This document shows, one piece after another, positions 23,971 through 32,550 of a stretch of 37,710 nt of DNA (the stretch's first letter is position 1; each line of letters starts with the position of its first letter). Both the position numbers and the translations under genes were made by a program. This DNA comes from Schlesneria paludicola DSM 18645 (GTDB lineage: Bacteria > Planctomycetota > Planctomycetia > Planctomycetales > Planctomycetaceae): contig CAMAYU010000039.1 in NCBI GenBank assembly GCA_945862235.1, positions 1 through 37,710 on the forward strand. The letters run 5' to 3'. The notes beneath the pieces are model-generated. The model made no database searches. It had not been told where the DNA came from and saw only the letters and a list, made by a program, of their open reading frames with translations.

Positions 23971-26814
23971 TCAGAATCCAACCGCAGGCTTCTTAGTCTC
24001 CGGACTCGGCATCAGTTTCATCGCGGACTTCACCAGTTCGACGAACTCGCCCCGACGGCCGGTGGTGTCGTCCCCCTTCGCGCCGCGGGCGGTCTCAAGC
24101 ACATCGGCCATCGTCCAGGTTCCAGCGTGCTGCGAGTGACGAAGCTGCATTCCGAACGAGGCGACGGAGGCGGACCAGAGCAGATCGCGGCTCGGCGTCA
24201 CTTTCTTGCCCGCGATGTCATCGACGACGACATCGACGGTGCGGACGCTCGCGGCGGCATCGGGCTGCTTGTAGCGGAGCTTCACGGTGAAGAGGTCGTC
24301 GGCCGACTCCGCATCTTGCTCCCCTCGCCCCGGCTTGGGCACCGCCGCTTCGGTGGTCGGGAGAGGGGCTGGGGGTGAGGGGTTCTTCGCTTCCGTCGTC
24401 GTGTACTTCAGCGGATCGACTGGCTGCACGGGCTTCCACTTGCCGCGAGGGACGATTTCGTAGAGGGCCGTCACCGTGTGACCGGCACCAATCTCGCCCG
24501 CATCTTTCGCGTCGTTATTGAAGTCTTCAGCGGCCATCACGCGGTTTTCGTAGCCGATCAGACGATAGGCTCCGACCGTGAGCGGATTGAACTCAACTTG
24601 CAGCTTCACGTCCTTGGCCACCGTGTACAGCGTCCCCATCAACTCCTCGTTGAAGTTTTTGCGAGCCTCGTTCAGATCGTCGATGTAGCCGTAGTGGCCG
24701 TTCCCCTTGTCGGCCAGTTTCTCCAGCTTCGAGTCCTTCAGGTTGCCCATGCCGAATCCGAAGATGCTCAAGAAGACGCCGCTCTTCGCCTGCTGCTCGA
24801 TCAGGTTGACCAACGCCTCGTCACTGCTGACGCCGACGTTGAAGTCGCCGTCGGTGCAGAGGATGACTCGGTTGGCCGACTCCTTGCTGAAGTGACGCAG
24901 CGCCTGTTCGTAGGCCATGTGAATCCCGGCCGCTCCGTTCGTCGAGCCTCCCGCCGACAGAGCCTCAATCGCCTGCATGATCTTCGTCTGGTCCGAGCCA
25001 ACTGTCGGTTCGAGCTTCAGCCCGGCGTCTCCGGCGTAGGTCACGATCGAGACGCGATCCTTCTCACCCAGTTCCTCGACCAGCAGCGACATGGCCCGCT
25101 TGACGAGAGCCAGCTTGTTCTCAGCCTGCATCGAGCCGGACACGTCGAGCAGAAAGACGAGGTTCGTTGGTGGCCGCTGCGCCTTCGCGATTTCTTTGGC
25201 TTTGAGGCTGATGCGGGCCAAGTAATGTTCACGCTGCCACGGACACGGCGCGGCCTCGGCCTTCACCGCGAACGGCTGTCCGTCCACAGGAGCGGGGTCG
25301 TCGTACTTGAAGTAGTTGACCAACTCCTCAATCCGCACGGCATCGGCGGGAGGCAACTGCCCCTGATTCAAAAACCGCCGCACGTTGGCATACGACGCCG
25401 TATCGACATCGACCGAGAACGTCGAGAGTGGCTGTTCGCCGGGTGTGAGGAACGGGTTCTCATGAATCGCGGCATACGCTTCCGTCCCAATCTGCTCCTG
25501 AACAGAAGTGGCTTGCTCGTACCACGCGGTGACGGCGCGAGCGTCCTTCGTGTTCAACGTCACTAGGGCATCAAGGTCCCTCACCGTGATGGTGCGGAGC
25601 GGTCTGATCGGCATCCCTTTCTCCCTCTGCACCACTCGAACCGTCTGTTCCACCAAATCCAGTTTTTCCTTGAGTTCAAATGTCGTCGGTGCTGCCTCGC
25701 CTTCAAAATCAGTGCTGAGGCTCAATGTTGCTGGGGCCTTCAACGCGTTGACGTTGACTCGCCTCTCTTTGTTTACAGAAGAAGGATCGCTCACTGAGGG
25801 AGCCGCGTCAGACGAACGTGGCTTCGCCGACTCAAGTCCAAGCGGGCGTGCATCACCGGGCTTGATGTAGCCCTTGATCGGAGTCCCCGCTGCGACACCA
25901 CTGTCGATCTTGGCCCGATATTCAGCCTGAACGCCTCGTTCGCCCGAGGGAGCAGCAAGGCCGACGACGGGTGTGCTACTGGCGGGTTGTGAGGTACTGC
26001 TGAGGCGGCGCCTCGCGCTCACATCACGGGCCGACTCTTGTTTGCTGAGAGACACCTTTGCCTCAGCCGAAAACCCGTCCGGCTCAGGCTGATTTCTCTT
26101 CACGAATGCCGCGTTGGATCCGTCGCCCACACCGAGGACGACCGGATGTGGCGTGTGATCTGCCAGCCCATCGTCCGCCCCTGTGAACGACAACACGTCG
26201 TCTCGATCCGCGCGGGGATCGTTCTCACTGACGTAGAGATCGCCTAGCCGATGAGCGGTGGCACGCGGTGCGTCTCGCATCGCCAACAGCTCGCTCGACG
26301 ACCGAGGCGGCGCCACGGGCCAGAGCATCACAGCGGCACTCAACGCCGCCATCGCCGTCGCCGCAGCGAGGACCGCCCAGCGCTGACGCGCACGCTGCTG
26401 TCGCGAGTCAACCAAGGCCGCAACGTCACTGGGCTTGCCCCGGTGGTGAGCAGGTTTTTGCACTACTTTTTCTTCCTCGAAGCTCAAAGCTGCTTCGGAA
26501 CGCAACGCGACATCCGTAGTGCAAAGACCTGGCTCCACCGGAACAAGCCCGGTGGGGGGATGATTCAGCAGCTGGACCGGTGCGAGATGTTGCTCCAGCC
26601 GCTGACGCTGCTCGGCAGTCAAAGCAAGCGGCGGTTCTGCCACGAGTTCGTTCCGCAGCCAGACAGTCGTCTCGCGAATCTCGGCGAGTGCGTCTCGTGC
26701 GACGGACGATTCGGCGAGGACTCGCTCAAACTCGGCCAGTTCATCGCCATGAATTTCGCCCAAGGCGTATGCGGTCAGTCGTGGGTCGTTGGGATCGAAG
26801 GTTGTGGTCGGCAT
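23971..26814 (-). CDS. YfbK-type vWFA protein with anti-sigma-like N-terminus and two repeat insertions
   Basis: This 947-residue protein has several parts. Residues 1-75 are helical and resemble the N-terminal part of anti-sigma factors (LTAYALGEIHGDELAEFER). A membrane helix spans 145-168. A low-complexity linker covers 170-440. A vWFA-related N-terminal domain covers 452-510 (NPFLTPGEQPLSTFSVDVDT), and a vWFA domain 551-730. The metal site is complete: D557-x-S559-x-S561, T625 and D655. A DUF3520-type C-terminal domain follows. Residues about 86-129 are encoded by a family E palindromic element and 811-833 by a family D element; both are in frame. AAGGA upstream supports ATG 26814. It lies 218 bp downstream of an ECF sigma factor in the same direction, so it may sense a signal at the membrane and control that sigma factor. 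The protein-protein role is inferred. Confidence 0.85.
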   Translation of the reverse strand: MPTTTFDPNDPRLTAYALGEIHGDELAEFERVLAESSVARDALAEIRETTVWLRNELVAEPPLALTAEQRQRLEQHLAPVQLLNHPPTGLVPVEPGLCTTDVALRSEAALSFEEEKVVQKPAHHRGKPSDVAALVDSRQQRARQRWAVLAAATAMAALSAAVMLWPVAPPRSSSELLAMRDAPRATAHRLGDLYVSENDPRADRDDVLSFTGADDGLADHTPHPVVLGVGDGSNAAFVKRNQPEPDGFSAEAKVSLSKQESARDVSARRRLSSTSQPASSTPVVGLAAPSGERGVQAEYRAKIDSGVAAGTPIKGYIKPGDARPLGLESAKPRSSDAAPSVSDPSSVNKERRVNVNALKAPATLSLSTDFEGEAAPTTFELKEKLDLVEQTVRVVQREKGMPIRPLRTITVRDLDALVTLNTKDARAVTAWYEQATSVQEQIGTEAYAAIHENPFLTPGEQPLSTFSVDVDTASYANVRRFLNQGQLPPADAVRIEELVNYFKYDDPAPVDGQPFAVKAEAAPCPWQREHYLARISLKAKEIAKAQRPPTNLVFLLDVSGSMQAENKLALVKRAMSLLVEELGEKDRVSIVTYAGDAGLKLEPTVGSDQTKIMQAIEALSAGGSTNGAAGIHMAYEQALRHFSKESANRVILCTDGDFNVGVSSDEALVNLIEQQAKSGVFLSIFGFGMGNLKDSKLEKLADKGNGHYGYIDDLNEARKNFNEELMGTLYTVAKDVKLQVEFNPLTVGAYRLIGYENRVMAAEDFNNDAKDAGEIGAGHTVTALYEIVPRGKWKPVQPVDPLKYTTTEAKNPSPPAPLPTTEAAVPKPGRGEQDAESADDLFTVKLRYKQPDAAASVRTVDVVVDDIAGKKVTPSRDLLWSASVASFGMQLRHSQHAGTWTMADVLETARGAKGDDTTGRRGEFVELVKSAMKLMPSPETKKPAVGF
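24320..24386. repeat. Palindromic element family D, copy 3 (inside a CDS)
   Basis: TCCCCTCGCCCCGGCTTGGG on the left pairs with GGGAGAGGGGCTGGGGGTGA on the right, around an extra inner hairpin ACCGCC-GCTTC-GGTGGT. The host gene reads it as NPSPPAPLPTTEAAVPKPGR, a frame different from that used by copy 1. Confidence 0.85.
26428..26557. repeat. Palindromic element family E, copy 2 (inside a CDS)
   Basis: ACTGGGCTTGCCCCGGTGGT at the left and CTCCACCGGAACAAGCCCGG at the right form the outer stem. TTTTTGCACTACT and AGTAGTGCAAAGACC form the inner stem. It matches the intergenic copy at 5935-6043 except in the centre. It adds about 43 residues (GLVPVEPGLCTTDVALRSEA...KVVQKPAHHRGKP) between the anti-sigma-like region and the membrane helix of the vWFA protein. 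Confidence 0.88.
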
Positions 26815-26870
26815 GATCGTTGTTCCTTATGAGGTGCGGCAGCTCATTGCCGCGTCGTGTACTGAGTGGC

Positions 26871-26949
26871 CGAGGTGAGCCGGGTGCCGTGAGGCCCCGG
26901 ATTCCTCGGCAGAAGAAGTCCGGGGCCTCACGGCACCCAGCTCACCTCG
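26871..26949. repeat. Palindromic element family A, copy 2
   Basis: Arms 26871-26901 (CGAGGTGAGCCGGGTGCCGT...) and 26919-26949 are complementary at 30 of 31 positions with a 17-nt loop. It lies in the 218-bp gap between the ECF sigma gene and the vWFA gene, so any read-through transcript of that pair must contain this strong hairpin. Confidence 0.88.
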
Positions 26950-27032
26950 CTATCACAATTGATCGCGGCTCGGCGCGCGGGGCGTTGCCCACGCGGTTAA
27001 ACGAAAGGCGGCACTGCACTAACCGCTCATTG

Positions 27033-27746
27033 CTATTCGCGTTCCTTCATCAACTCCCTCAACCGCTTGATCCCCGTGTGCAACAGGAAGCCAACGTTCG
27101 AGACGCTGTGTCCCGTGATGTCGGCGATCTCGCGATAGCTCAGCTCGTTTTGAAACTTCAGCCGGATCACTTCCTGCTGAGTCTCGGGGAGTCGATCGAG
27201 CAGCGCGATCGCGCGGTCTTCCGTCTCACGCTGCTCCAGCATCTCATCGGGAAGCACCCCGTTCGGTGCGAGGCGTTCGTCCAGTTCCAGTACCGCCGAC
27301 ATGCGATTCTCCTTTCGCTTGGCATCCAGAGCACGAGACCGGCAGACTGCGAACAGCCACCGGGCCACATGCGATTTCACTTCGGCTCGTTCGTCGTCAT
27401 CCAATCGACACAGCCGCAAGAAGGTCTCCTGCACGGCATCGCGTCCGAGATCAAGGTCGTGTGCTACCCGAGCCGCATACCGCACGAGCGGCCCTTCCCA
27501 ACGAGCGATCACCTCACGCCACCAGTCCGCGTTGGGAATGAGGCTCTCGTCGCGACTTGAGGATGGGTACTCCTGGCCGTCCGTGTTTGCGTTCGCGATG
27601 GTCTCCGTGTTTGTTGATGGACAGACACTCGCCTCGCTCGCCTCAACCGACTCCACCGCGCGATCCCCTTCCAACGAAGCAGCCCCATGCGGCCCCCGAC
27701 CAAGCGGCGCAGCAAGAGCATCAAGTCTGATCGCGGTCGGCTCCAT
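27033..27746 (-). CDS. ECF-type RNA polymerase sigma factor
   Basis: This 237-residue protein has sigma-70 region 2 at about residues 78-145 (WEGPLVRYAARVAHDLDLGR, DAVQETFLRL, then WLFAVCRSRALDAKRK) and region 4 at about 180-232 (LPETQQEVIRLKFQNELSYR, then EIADITGHSVSNVGFLLHTG). Region 3 is absent, as in other ECF factors. The N-terminal 70 residues are an unusual low-complexity extension. It directs RNA polymerase to alternative promoters. The gene precedes the vWFA protein with an anti-sigma-like cytoplasmic segment, a common planctomycete arrangement, which suggests a regulatory pair. ATG 27746 has AGGA upstream; a later start cannot be excluded, because the extension is not conserved in the family. 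Confidence 0.87.
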   Translation of the reverse strand: MEPTAIRLDALAAPLGRGPHGAASLEGDRAVESVEASEASVCPSTNTETIANANTDGQEYPSSSRDESLIPNADWWREVIARWEGPLVRYAARVAHDLDLGRDAVQETFLRLCRLDDDERAEVKSHVARWLFAVCRSRALDAKRKENRMSAVLELDERLAPNGVLPDEMLEQRETEDRAIALLDRLPETQQEVIRLKFQNELSYREIADITGHSVSNVGFLLHTGIKRLRELMKERE

Positions 27747-27885
27747 CTCACGTCCTGTGTGTCAGGTCAGCGGCTGTGCCCTTGAAGACGCACGAGCCGG
27801 CGATGCCTTAGAAGAAAACAAGCCGAGTCACTGAGAATCTGGAAAGTCGCGATGGCTCGCCGCGACTGACTTCGTTCGACTCGCT

Positions 27886-28015
27886 CTCGTGGACAACCTC
27901 ATCCGTAGGGTGCGTGAAGTCTTCGGAACGCACCGGCAGAGACGCTCTGCTCCCGCGATGGTGCGTTCCGAAGACTCCACGCACCCTACTTGCCGCGCGC
28001 GCTCGTGGACAACCT
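27886..28015. repeat. Palindrome flanked by 14-bp direct repeats, MITE-like
   Basis: Arms 27905-27933 (GTAGGGTGCGTGAAGTCTTC...) and 27961-27989 are complementary at 28 of 29 positions. The unit is flanked by the direct repeat CTCGTGGACAACCT at 27886-27899 and 28002-28015. It lies in the 331-bp divergent gap 27747-28077 between the ECF gene and mazG, which contains no gene. Confidence 0.75.
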
Positions 28016-28077
28016 TCGCCTCAGAACGTACCGTCTCGACTTCGCCCCGTCCTTGTTCTGCGTTCTCTGGATGTTTG

Positions 28078-29019
28078 ATGAATGACCCCGCACCACTGCA
28101 ATCCTTTCCCGCGCCGACGGACCTCACGCCGCGCGCCATGGGGACGCCGCCAGATCACGCTCAACTTGGCCCCGCCTTTCATGAGCTAGTCGAAGTGATC
28201 GCGAAACTCCGTTCGCCATCGGGTTGTCCGTGGGACCGCGAGCAGACGCTCGCGACGATCAAGCCCTTCACGCTGGAAGAGACTTACGAGCTGCTTGAAG
28301 CGATCGACTCGAACGATGACACCGCAATTGTCGAGGAACTCGGTGACGTGCTGTTGCAGGTCGTCCTCGACAGCCAGATCGCGGCCGACGAGGGGCGGTT
28401 CGATCTGAACGATGTCGTGGCGGGGCTGACTCGCAAAATGATCGAGCGCCATCCGCACGTCTTCGGCGACACGACCGTCGCCTCGGCGGGCGAGGTCGCT
28501 CAACATTGGGACCGCATCAAGCAACAAGAGAAGCAGCGCGAGTCGATCTTCGACGGATTGCCCGCCGATCTTCCGGCACTGGCCCGCGCCGCGCGACTCT
28601 CAGCCAAGGCGGCGCGCGTCGGCTACGACTTCCCCGCGCGCGACATGCTGTTCGACAAGCTGCGCGAGGAACTCGACGAACTCGCACACGAGATGTTTCC
28701 CGCAGGCCAAGTCCCGCAGCGTCCGGCCACGGTCGAATCGGTCGTCGAACCCGATCCGCCGCCGTTTGATCGCGAGCAACAGCAGCGCATGGAAGGGGAA
28801 CTCGGTGATGTCCTCTTCGTGCTGGCCAACATCGCGCGACGTTGGCACATTAATCCGGAAGAAGCTCTCCGTGCCAGCAACGCCAAATTCCAACGGCGAG
28901 TCCAATACATCGAACAACGCCTGAAAGAACAGAACCGCAATCTCCGCGAAGCAACGCTGGCTGAAATGGAAGTCATCTACCAAGCAGGCAAGCGTGCCGA
29001 ACGGGCGAAGGGAACGTGA
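28078..29019 (+). CDS. mazG: Nucleoside triphosphate pyrophosphohydrolase MazG
   Basis: This 313-residue protein contains two MazG-type all-alpha NTP pyrophosphohydrolase units. The first (about residues 33-130) has the family opening [14 protein letters not shown] and metal-binding sets E67-E-x-x-E71 and E86-E-x-x-D90. The second (about 190-285) has EELDEL and [18 protein letters not shown]. MazG hydrolyses NTPs and dNTPs to NMP and pyrophosphate and limits damaged or excess nucleotides. An acidic and proline-rich insert (about 205-235) in the second unit is longer than in E. coli MazG (about 263 residues). The frame is open from 27889, but that stretch crosses a palindrome. ATG 28078 is the best start, with ATG 28138 as alternative; neither has a strong ribosome site. 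Confidence 0.9.
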   Translation: MNDPAPLQSFPAPTDLTPRAMGTPPDHAQLGPAFHELVEVIAKLRSPSGCPWDREQTLATIKPFTLEETYELLEAIDSNDDTAIVEELGDVLLQVVLDSQIAADEGRFDLNDVVAGLTRKMIERHPHVFGDTTVASAGEVAQHWDRIKQQEKQRESIFDGLPADLPALARAARLSAKAARVGYDFPARDMLFDKLREELDELAHEMFPAGQVPQRPATVESVVEPDPPPFDREQQQRMEGELGDVLFVLANIARRWHINPEEALRASNAKFQRRVQYIEQRLKEQNRNLREATLAEMEVIYQAGKRAERAKGT

Positions 29020-29068
29020 CCGCCTCTGCCTACGCCGTGCTTCTGAATCAGAAGTGCGAAGTGAAACG

Positions 29069-29150
29069 TAATTAGTGCAAAGTGACAGCGACCAAGGTTC
29101 TCATACCTGCACCAGCGACTCACGTTCTCCACCACTTTGCACTGATTACT
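29069..29150. repeat. Inverted repeat upstream of the small membrane protein gene
   Basis: GTAATTAGTGCAAAGTG (29069-29085) and CACTTTGCACTGATTAC (29134-29150) are complementary at 16 of 17 positions around a 48-nt centre. It lies between mazG and the next gene in the same direction. Confidence 0.7.
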
Positions 29151-29224
29151 TCGCCCTGTTTCCTCGTCATCAACCTGAGCAGCCTTCCGTTCACCCCACT
29201 CACCTTCGACTGCTGATACCCATC

Positions 29225-29698
29225 ATGAGTACGTCACCCATCACTCCTGCCGAAGACCCCACCACGCTCGCCCGTCCCAAGGACCGCGTTCTTTCCGGCC
29301 GCGCGATCGTCGTTGCGATGTTTCTGCTCGGGCTGTTTCTGACAGCGCTGTTGTTCATTTACTTTGAATACAACACGCGCCCTTTCCGACCACTGCGCGA
29401 ATCGATCGGCCGCGAGTTCCGCCACTCGCGCCCGAACGTCGAAGGGGGCAAGCTGAAGGGGAAGGGGGCCAACACGCTGCGGGTCTCGATGAGCGTCCCC
29501 TTCGATCCGAATCGAGAGACCGAAAAATCGAACCAGACCCTGCTTCGAGTCGTCTCACTCGCACGAGAGCATCACGACCTCAACACGTTCCAAGTCTTTG
29601 AAGTGAACCTGATCCACTTCGCCCCGGAACAAGAAGCGATCATCAAGAGCTTCAGTTGGCCCGGCCCCCATGCCGCAAACGAATCGTTCGTTCCGTGA
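29225..29698 (+). CDS. Small single-pass membrane protein of unknown function
   Basis: This 157-residue protein has a short polar N-terminus, one membrane helix at about residues 27-48 (AIVVAMFLLGLFLTALLFIY), and a soluble C-terminal part. That part includes a basic stretch (GGKLKGKGANTLRVSMSVPF) and VVSLAREHHDLNTFQVFEVN. I recognise no family. The C-terminal part most likely faces the periplasm. ATG 29225 is chosen because it begins the coherent protein; the open frame to 29075 runs through an inverted repeat. It follows mazG by 205 bp, and convergent transcription from the next gene ends only 25 bp away. Confidence 0.65.
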   Translation: MSTSPITPAEDPTTLARPKDRVLSGRAIVVAMFLLGLFLTALLFIYFEYNTRPFRPLRESIGREFRHSRPNVEGGKLKGKGANTLRVSMSVPFDPNRETEKSNQTLLRVVSLAREHHDLNTFQVFEVNLIHFAPEQEAIIKSFSWPGPHAANESFVP

Positions 29699-29723
29699 GA
29701 GCTCCGTTGACGCGAACCGGCTC

Positions 29724-30383
29724 CTAGCGAGTGCGGTGAATTCGCAGGCCGACGCCGGGAATGTACGCTTGGATTGGCGGGTATGCGTATCCATTGAAGC
29801 CGTATCCCGTGTGATGGTGATTGACCGTGGTGGTGTTACGGTGAATCACGGTCGGCCGCATCTGTCCGAAGAGGAACTCCATGGTCGCGTCGTGGATGTA
29901 GCTCGGGTTGGCGTTGTACTCGGCGCGATTGAAGGGGATCGACCGGTAGACCTCCGAGTACATCTGCGACAGGGAACGTGGATCGACTCGACCAGCGGGT
30001 GGGTCGGTGGCGCCAGTTTTATTGTGGCCGTAGCTGCTGCCGGGAACGATGAGCGGCATATCGCTCTCGCCCGCATCGGATGTCGGGGCTGGTGCGGGAG
30101 CGAGCGTCCCTAGCTGTATCGCGGCGGGTTCCGTCGCGGCGTCTTGTCGGAGCGAGACCAGTTTCCACATCCCCTCTTTGAAGGGAGCGTTCGAGGCACG
30201 CTCTGACGCGGGCGCGGGTGGGACGTGATCCCGTGCTTCCACCGCAATTGGGAAGTCGCCAGGTGTGATCGTGATCTTCCAACCCTCAAAATCTTGAACG
30301 GTGGGTTCTGCCGCGCAGACCAGCACCGCACCCAGCAGGAACATGGCCCCGCCCGTCATCCATCGAATCACTGTCTCGCGCAT
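29724..30383 (-). CDS. Secreted hypothetical protein, His-rich C-terminus
   Basis: This 219-residue protein has a signal peptide (VIRWMTGGAMFLLGAVLVCA). The mature start is EPTVQDFEGWKITITPGDFP. A proline and alanine rich middle follows, and the C-terminus is rich in His, Asn and Tyr (VIHRNTTTVNHHHTGYGFNG, YAYPPIQAY). No known domain is recognised. The HHH and scattered histidines could bind metal, but this is speculation. ATG 30383 is preferred because AAGG lies about 11 bp upstream; GTG 30398 would add five residues. The gene is downstream of a repeat remnant and not clearly in an operon. Confidence 0.65.
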   Translation of the reverse strand: MRETVIRWMTGGAMFLLGAVLVCAAEPTVQDFEGWKITITPGDFPIAVEARDHVPPAPASERASNAPFKEGMWKLVSLRQDAATEPAAIQLGTLAPAPAPTSDAGESDMPLIVPGSSYGHNKTGATDPPAGRVDPRSLSQMYSEVYRSIPFNRAEYNANPSYIHDATMEFLFGQMRPTVIHRNTTTVNHHHTGYGFNGYAYPPIQAYIPGVGLRIHRTR

Positions 30384-30590
30384 GTTTGTCGCCTTCACAA
30401 GCTGTCACTTCGTTGCACCGCTTCCAGTCGCCAGTGCCTGCTCCCACGCTAAAGAGGGCGGGAGACTCGTGTCAAACAGCGATTCCGGTGACGCGAGAGA
30501 ATCTCCCGCTCCCGTTAGAGTCGCAGGGGATGGAGAGGAGCTGCAGCAGTGAGGCACTTTGGCAACGACGTGGGATTCGCTAGGTAGCCT

Positions 30591-30625
30591 GTAGAAACCG
30601 TAGGGTAAGCGTCTCGGTGTGCCAC
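30591..30625. repeat. Partial palindromic element family F, copy 3
   Basis: TAGCCTGTAGAAACCGTAGG and the following GTAAGCGTCTCG match the outer part of family F copy 1 (left arm and complement of the right arm). The opposite arm is missing. It lies 11 bp beyond the stop codon of the 115-residue gene. The rest of the 252-bp gap 30384-30635 shows nothing I recognise. Confidence 0.55.
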
Positions 30626-30635
30626 GACGGAAGCG

Positions 30636-30983
30636 TCAGGCGGAGTCACCCGAGGCGTCGTCATTCGAGATCGCATTCTGTGACGGATCGGGTTGTTGAC
30701 GAGTGGATGCAGAGGCAACCGTTTTTCCACGACTTCGTTTGCTGGTGGGAGCCGACTCGCGTAGGAGCGACATCAAGTCCATACGCAACGACAGCACTCC
30801 CACGAGAAGTTTCTCACGCTGGTTGTCGGTGAGCGTCAGGTCGGCGCGGATGTCATTCCGAATGAATCGGATTCGATCCGCCCACTCGCTGAGTTTGGCA
30901 TCCGACTCGATATAGGTTTGTGTTTCGAGTTCCGACTCGCAGGTTTCAATGCGGAGTTTGAATGTTGCGTCGGCATGGGCCAC
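30636..30983 (-). CDS. Small hypothetical protein downstream of the broken TAXI gene
   Basis: This 115-residue protein starts at GTG 30983 (AHADATFKLRIETCESELET). Its first 80 residues are strongly helical, with a KLSEWADRIRFIRNDIRADL segment. The C-terminal 35 residues are polar and low in complexity. No family is recognised and no membrane segment is present. It begins 31 bp after the stop of the TAXI-like pseudogene on the same strand, so the two were probably co-transcribed. There is no clear ribosome site. It may have lost its function together with the upstream gene, but its own frame is intact. Confidence 0.5.
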   Translation of the reverse strand: MAHADATFKLRIETCESELETQTYIESDAKLSEWADRIRFIRNDIRADLTLTDNQREKLLVGVLSLRMDLMSLLRESAPTSKRSRGKTVASASTRQQPDPSQNAISNDDASGDSA

Positions 30984-31013
30984 GGTCGGTGAATTTGGCG
31001 TGTTGGCGGTGTT

Positions 31014-32307
31014 CTACGGAGTGGTTTCGGGAGCGGCCAAACCAGCGAGTTCGTCGAGTTGTCGTTGCCCCATTCGCAGCAGTTCGATCCCCAGCGTGAA
31101 CGCCAGCCCGAACAGCGTGATTTGCAGCCGGCTCGGCCAAGTATTGGGGTTGATCCACAGTACCAAGGACTTTGGGTCGCGCAGGAGTTCCGTCCCCGGA
31201 TGCAGATGGATGTGCGACGGCGGTGCTTGGGCATCGCGCACGAACGGAACCCGGTTCAGGTTGAAGTCGATCAGGTAATCGCCCTCCAATGACTTCTTGG
31301 CCGCTCGCGCGATGATGTAGGCATCGGCTGTCGATAACGAACTGGAACAGACCAAGAACTGTCGCATCGAGATCGTGTCGAGTCCGCTCGAACAGAACGG
31401 TATCGGCTGCGACCTCATTTCACCGGTGTCCGCGCCGTGAATGGCAGAGAGCGGCTGCACGACTTCGGCGCGAGCCCGATTTTCAGGAAGTTTCGCGGGG
31501 ACCACGACCATGTTTTTGCTGAAGCGCGAGTGCCTCCGCGATCGGTCCCACACCGATCAACGCGACCGTCTCATCACCGGCGATCGACATGATGGTCTTC
31601 GATCCGACCGGTCCGCAGTAGAACGTGAGATCGATCATTTTCTCTTGGAAGTCCGGCCTCATGCCTGCCCAGTCTGCGATGCCCGTCGCGGCGTGAGTGG
31701 ACGTGCTAACGCCGTACTGGTCCAAAATCATCTCACCGAGTTTGGCCGAGTTGCTTCCCGCTGTTCCCATGAACACGCGATGCTTCGTGTCTTCGAGGTA
31801 GCCCAAGACCTCGGCCAGTTTTTCGGGAATCTTGCCGGATCGACATTCGATTTCGCGCAGGAATCCCGTGCGGCACATGACGTGGAGATAGTCTCAGTCG
31901 AGCGGCAGCAGTGCGCTGAGCGGGCCGGTTTTGTCACCGCTATCACCTTGCCGTTTTTCGACCTCCGTCAGGAAACCAATCGCGATTCCGTCGAGCGTGT
32001 TCTCGACGTTTGGCGAACGTCCTCGAAGCCTGATGTGTGTTCGATTCGCACTCGATAAGGAATGCCGCTGGGAGACAGCGTGTGACGCAGTTCCGCCACG
32101 ACGCTGTTTCCAGCCCGAGCGCTCGCCGAATCGCGCGGGCCGACATACACCACGATCGCGGGACTGAAGTCGCTCAAGACCATCCAGCCGACCGCCGCCG
32201 CCACGACTAAGAACAGGATGTCGAGGACGACGCGAGCCGCATCCAGACCACTTTCAGGATGGTCTGGATGAAGTCGTACACGGCTTGAAGATCTAGCTGG
32301 GATTCAT
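31014..32307 (-). pseudogene. TAXI-type solute-binding-like protein, broken by frameshifts and a stop
   Basis: Pieces in different frames assemble into one protein. From ATG 32307 the start MNP is followed after a shift by LDLQAVYDFIQTILKVVWMR. After another shift come the membrane segment LDILFLVVAAAVGWMVLSDF and VRIEHTSGFEDV. Near 32005 the frame changes to ENTLDGIAIGFLTEVEKRQ. An in-frame TGA stands at 31894-31896, between PLSALLPLD and DYLHVMCRTGF. Then come KHRVFMGTAGSNSAKLGEMI and DLTFYCGPVGSKTIMSIAGD. Near 31505 an extra base shifts the frame to VVVPAKLPENRARAEVV, then IHLHPGTELLRDPK and a C-terminal membrane helix. The order fits the TRAP-associated TAXI/NMT1-like family, probably a membrane-anchored binding protein. 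At least four lesions in 1.3 kb argue for gene decay, although sequencing errors cannot be excluded. Confidence 0.75.
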
Positions 32308-32550
32308 GAGCGCGGCTCAATCGGCGGATGCGGCTTCGCTGAGGGCCGAGGTGAGCAGTCTGTGCTCGGGTTTGCTTGGATGCGGCTCTTGCCACCGAAT
32401 ATCAGGTCGGGCAGAGCCATTCAGCAAGATGAGTCTGTTTCGCTTCGCAATGAAGAGGCGAGTTTTTCAGGAACGTCGCTGCAGACCCTTCCCGACCGTT
32501 AGACCCGGTTCACGATGATCTGCTCGCGCGGCCATGCGTGAGCTGTTTTA

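Noticed and set aside
24478..25566. Plus-strand open frame of 362 codons opposite the vWFA gene
   Set aside because: Antisense shadow of the conserved vWFA domain; composition is typical of reverse-strand translation.
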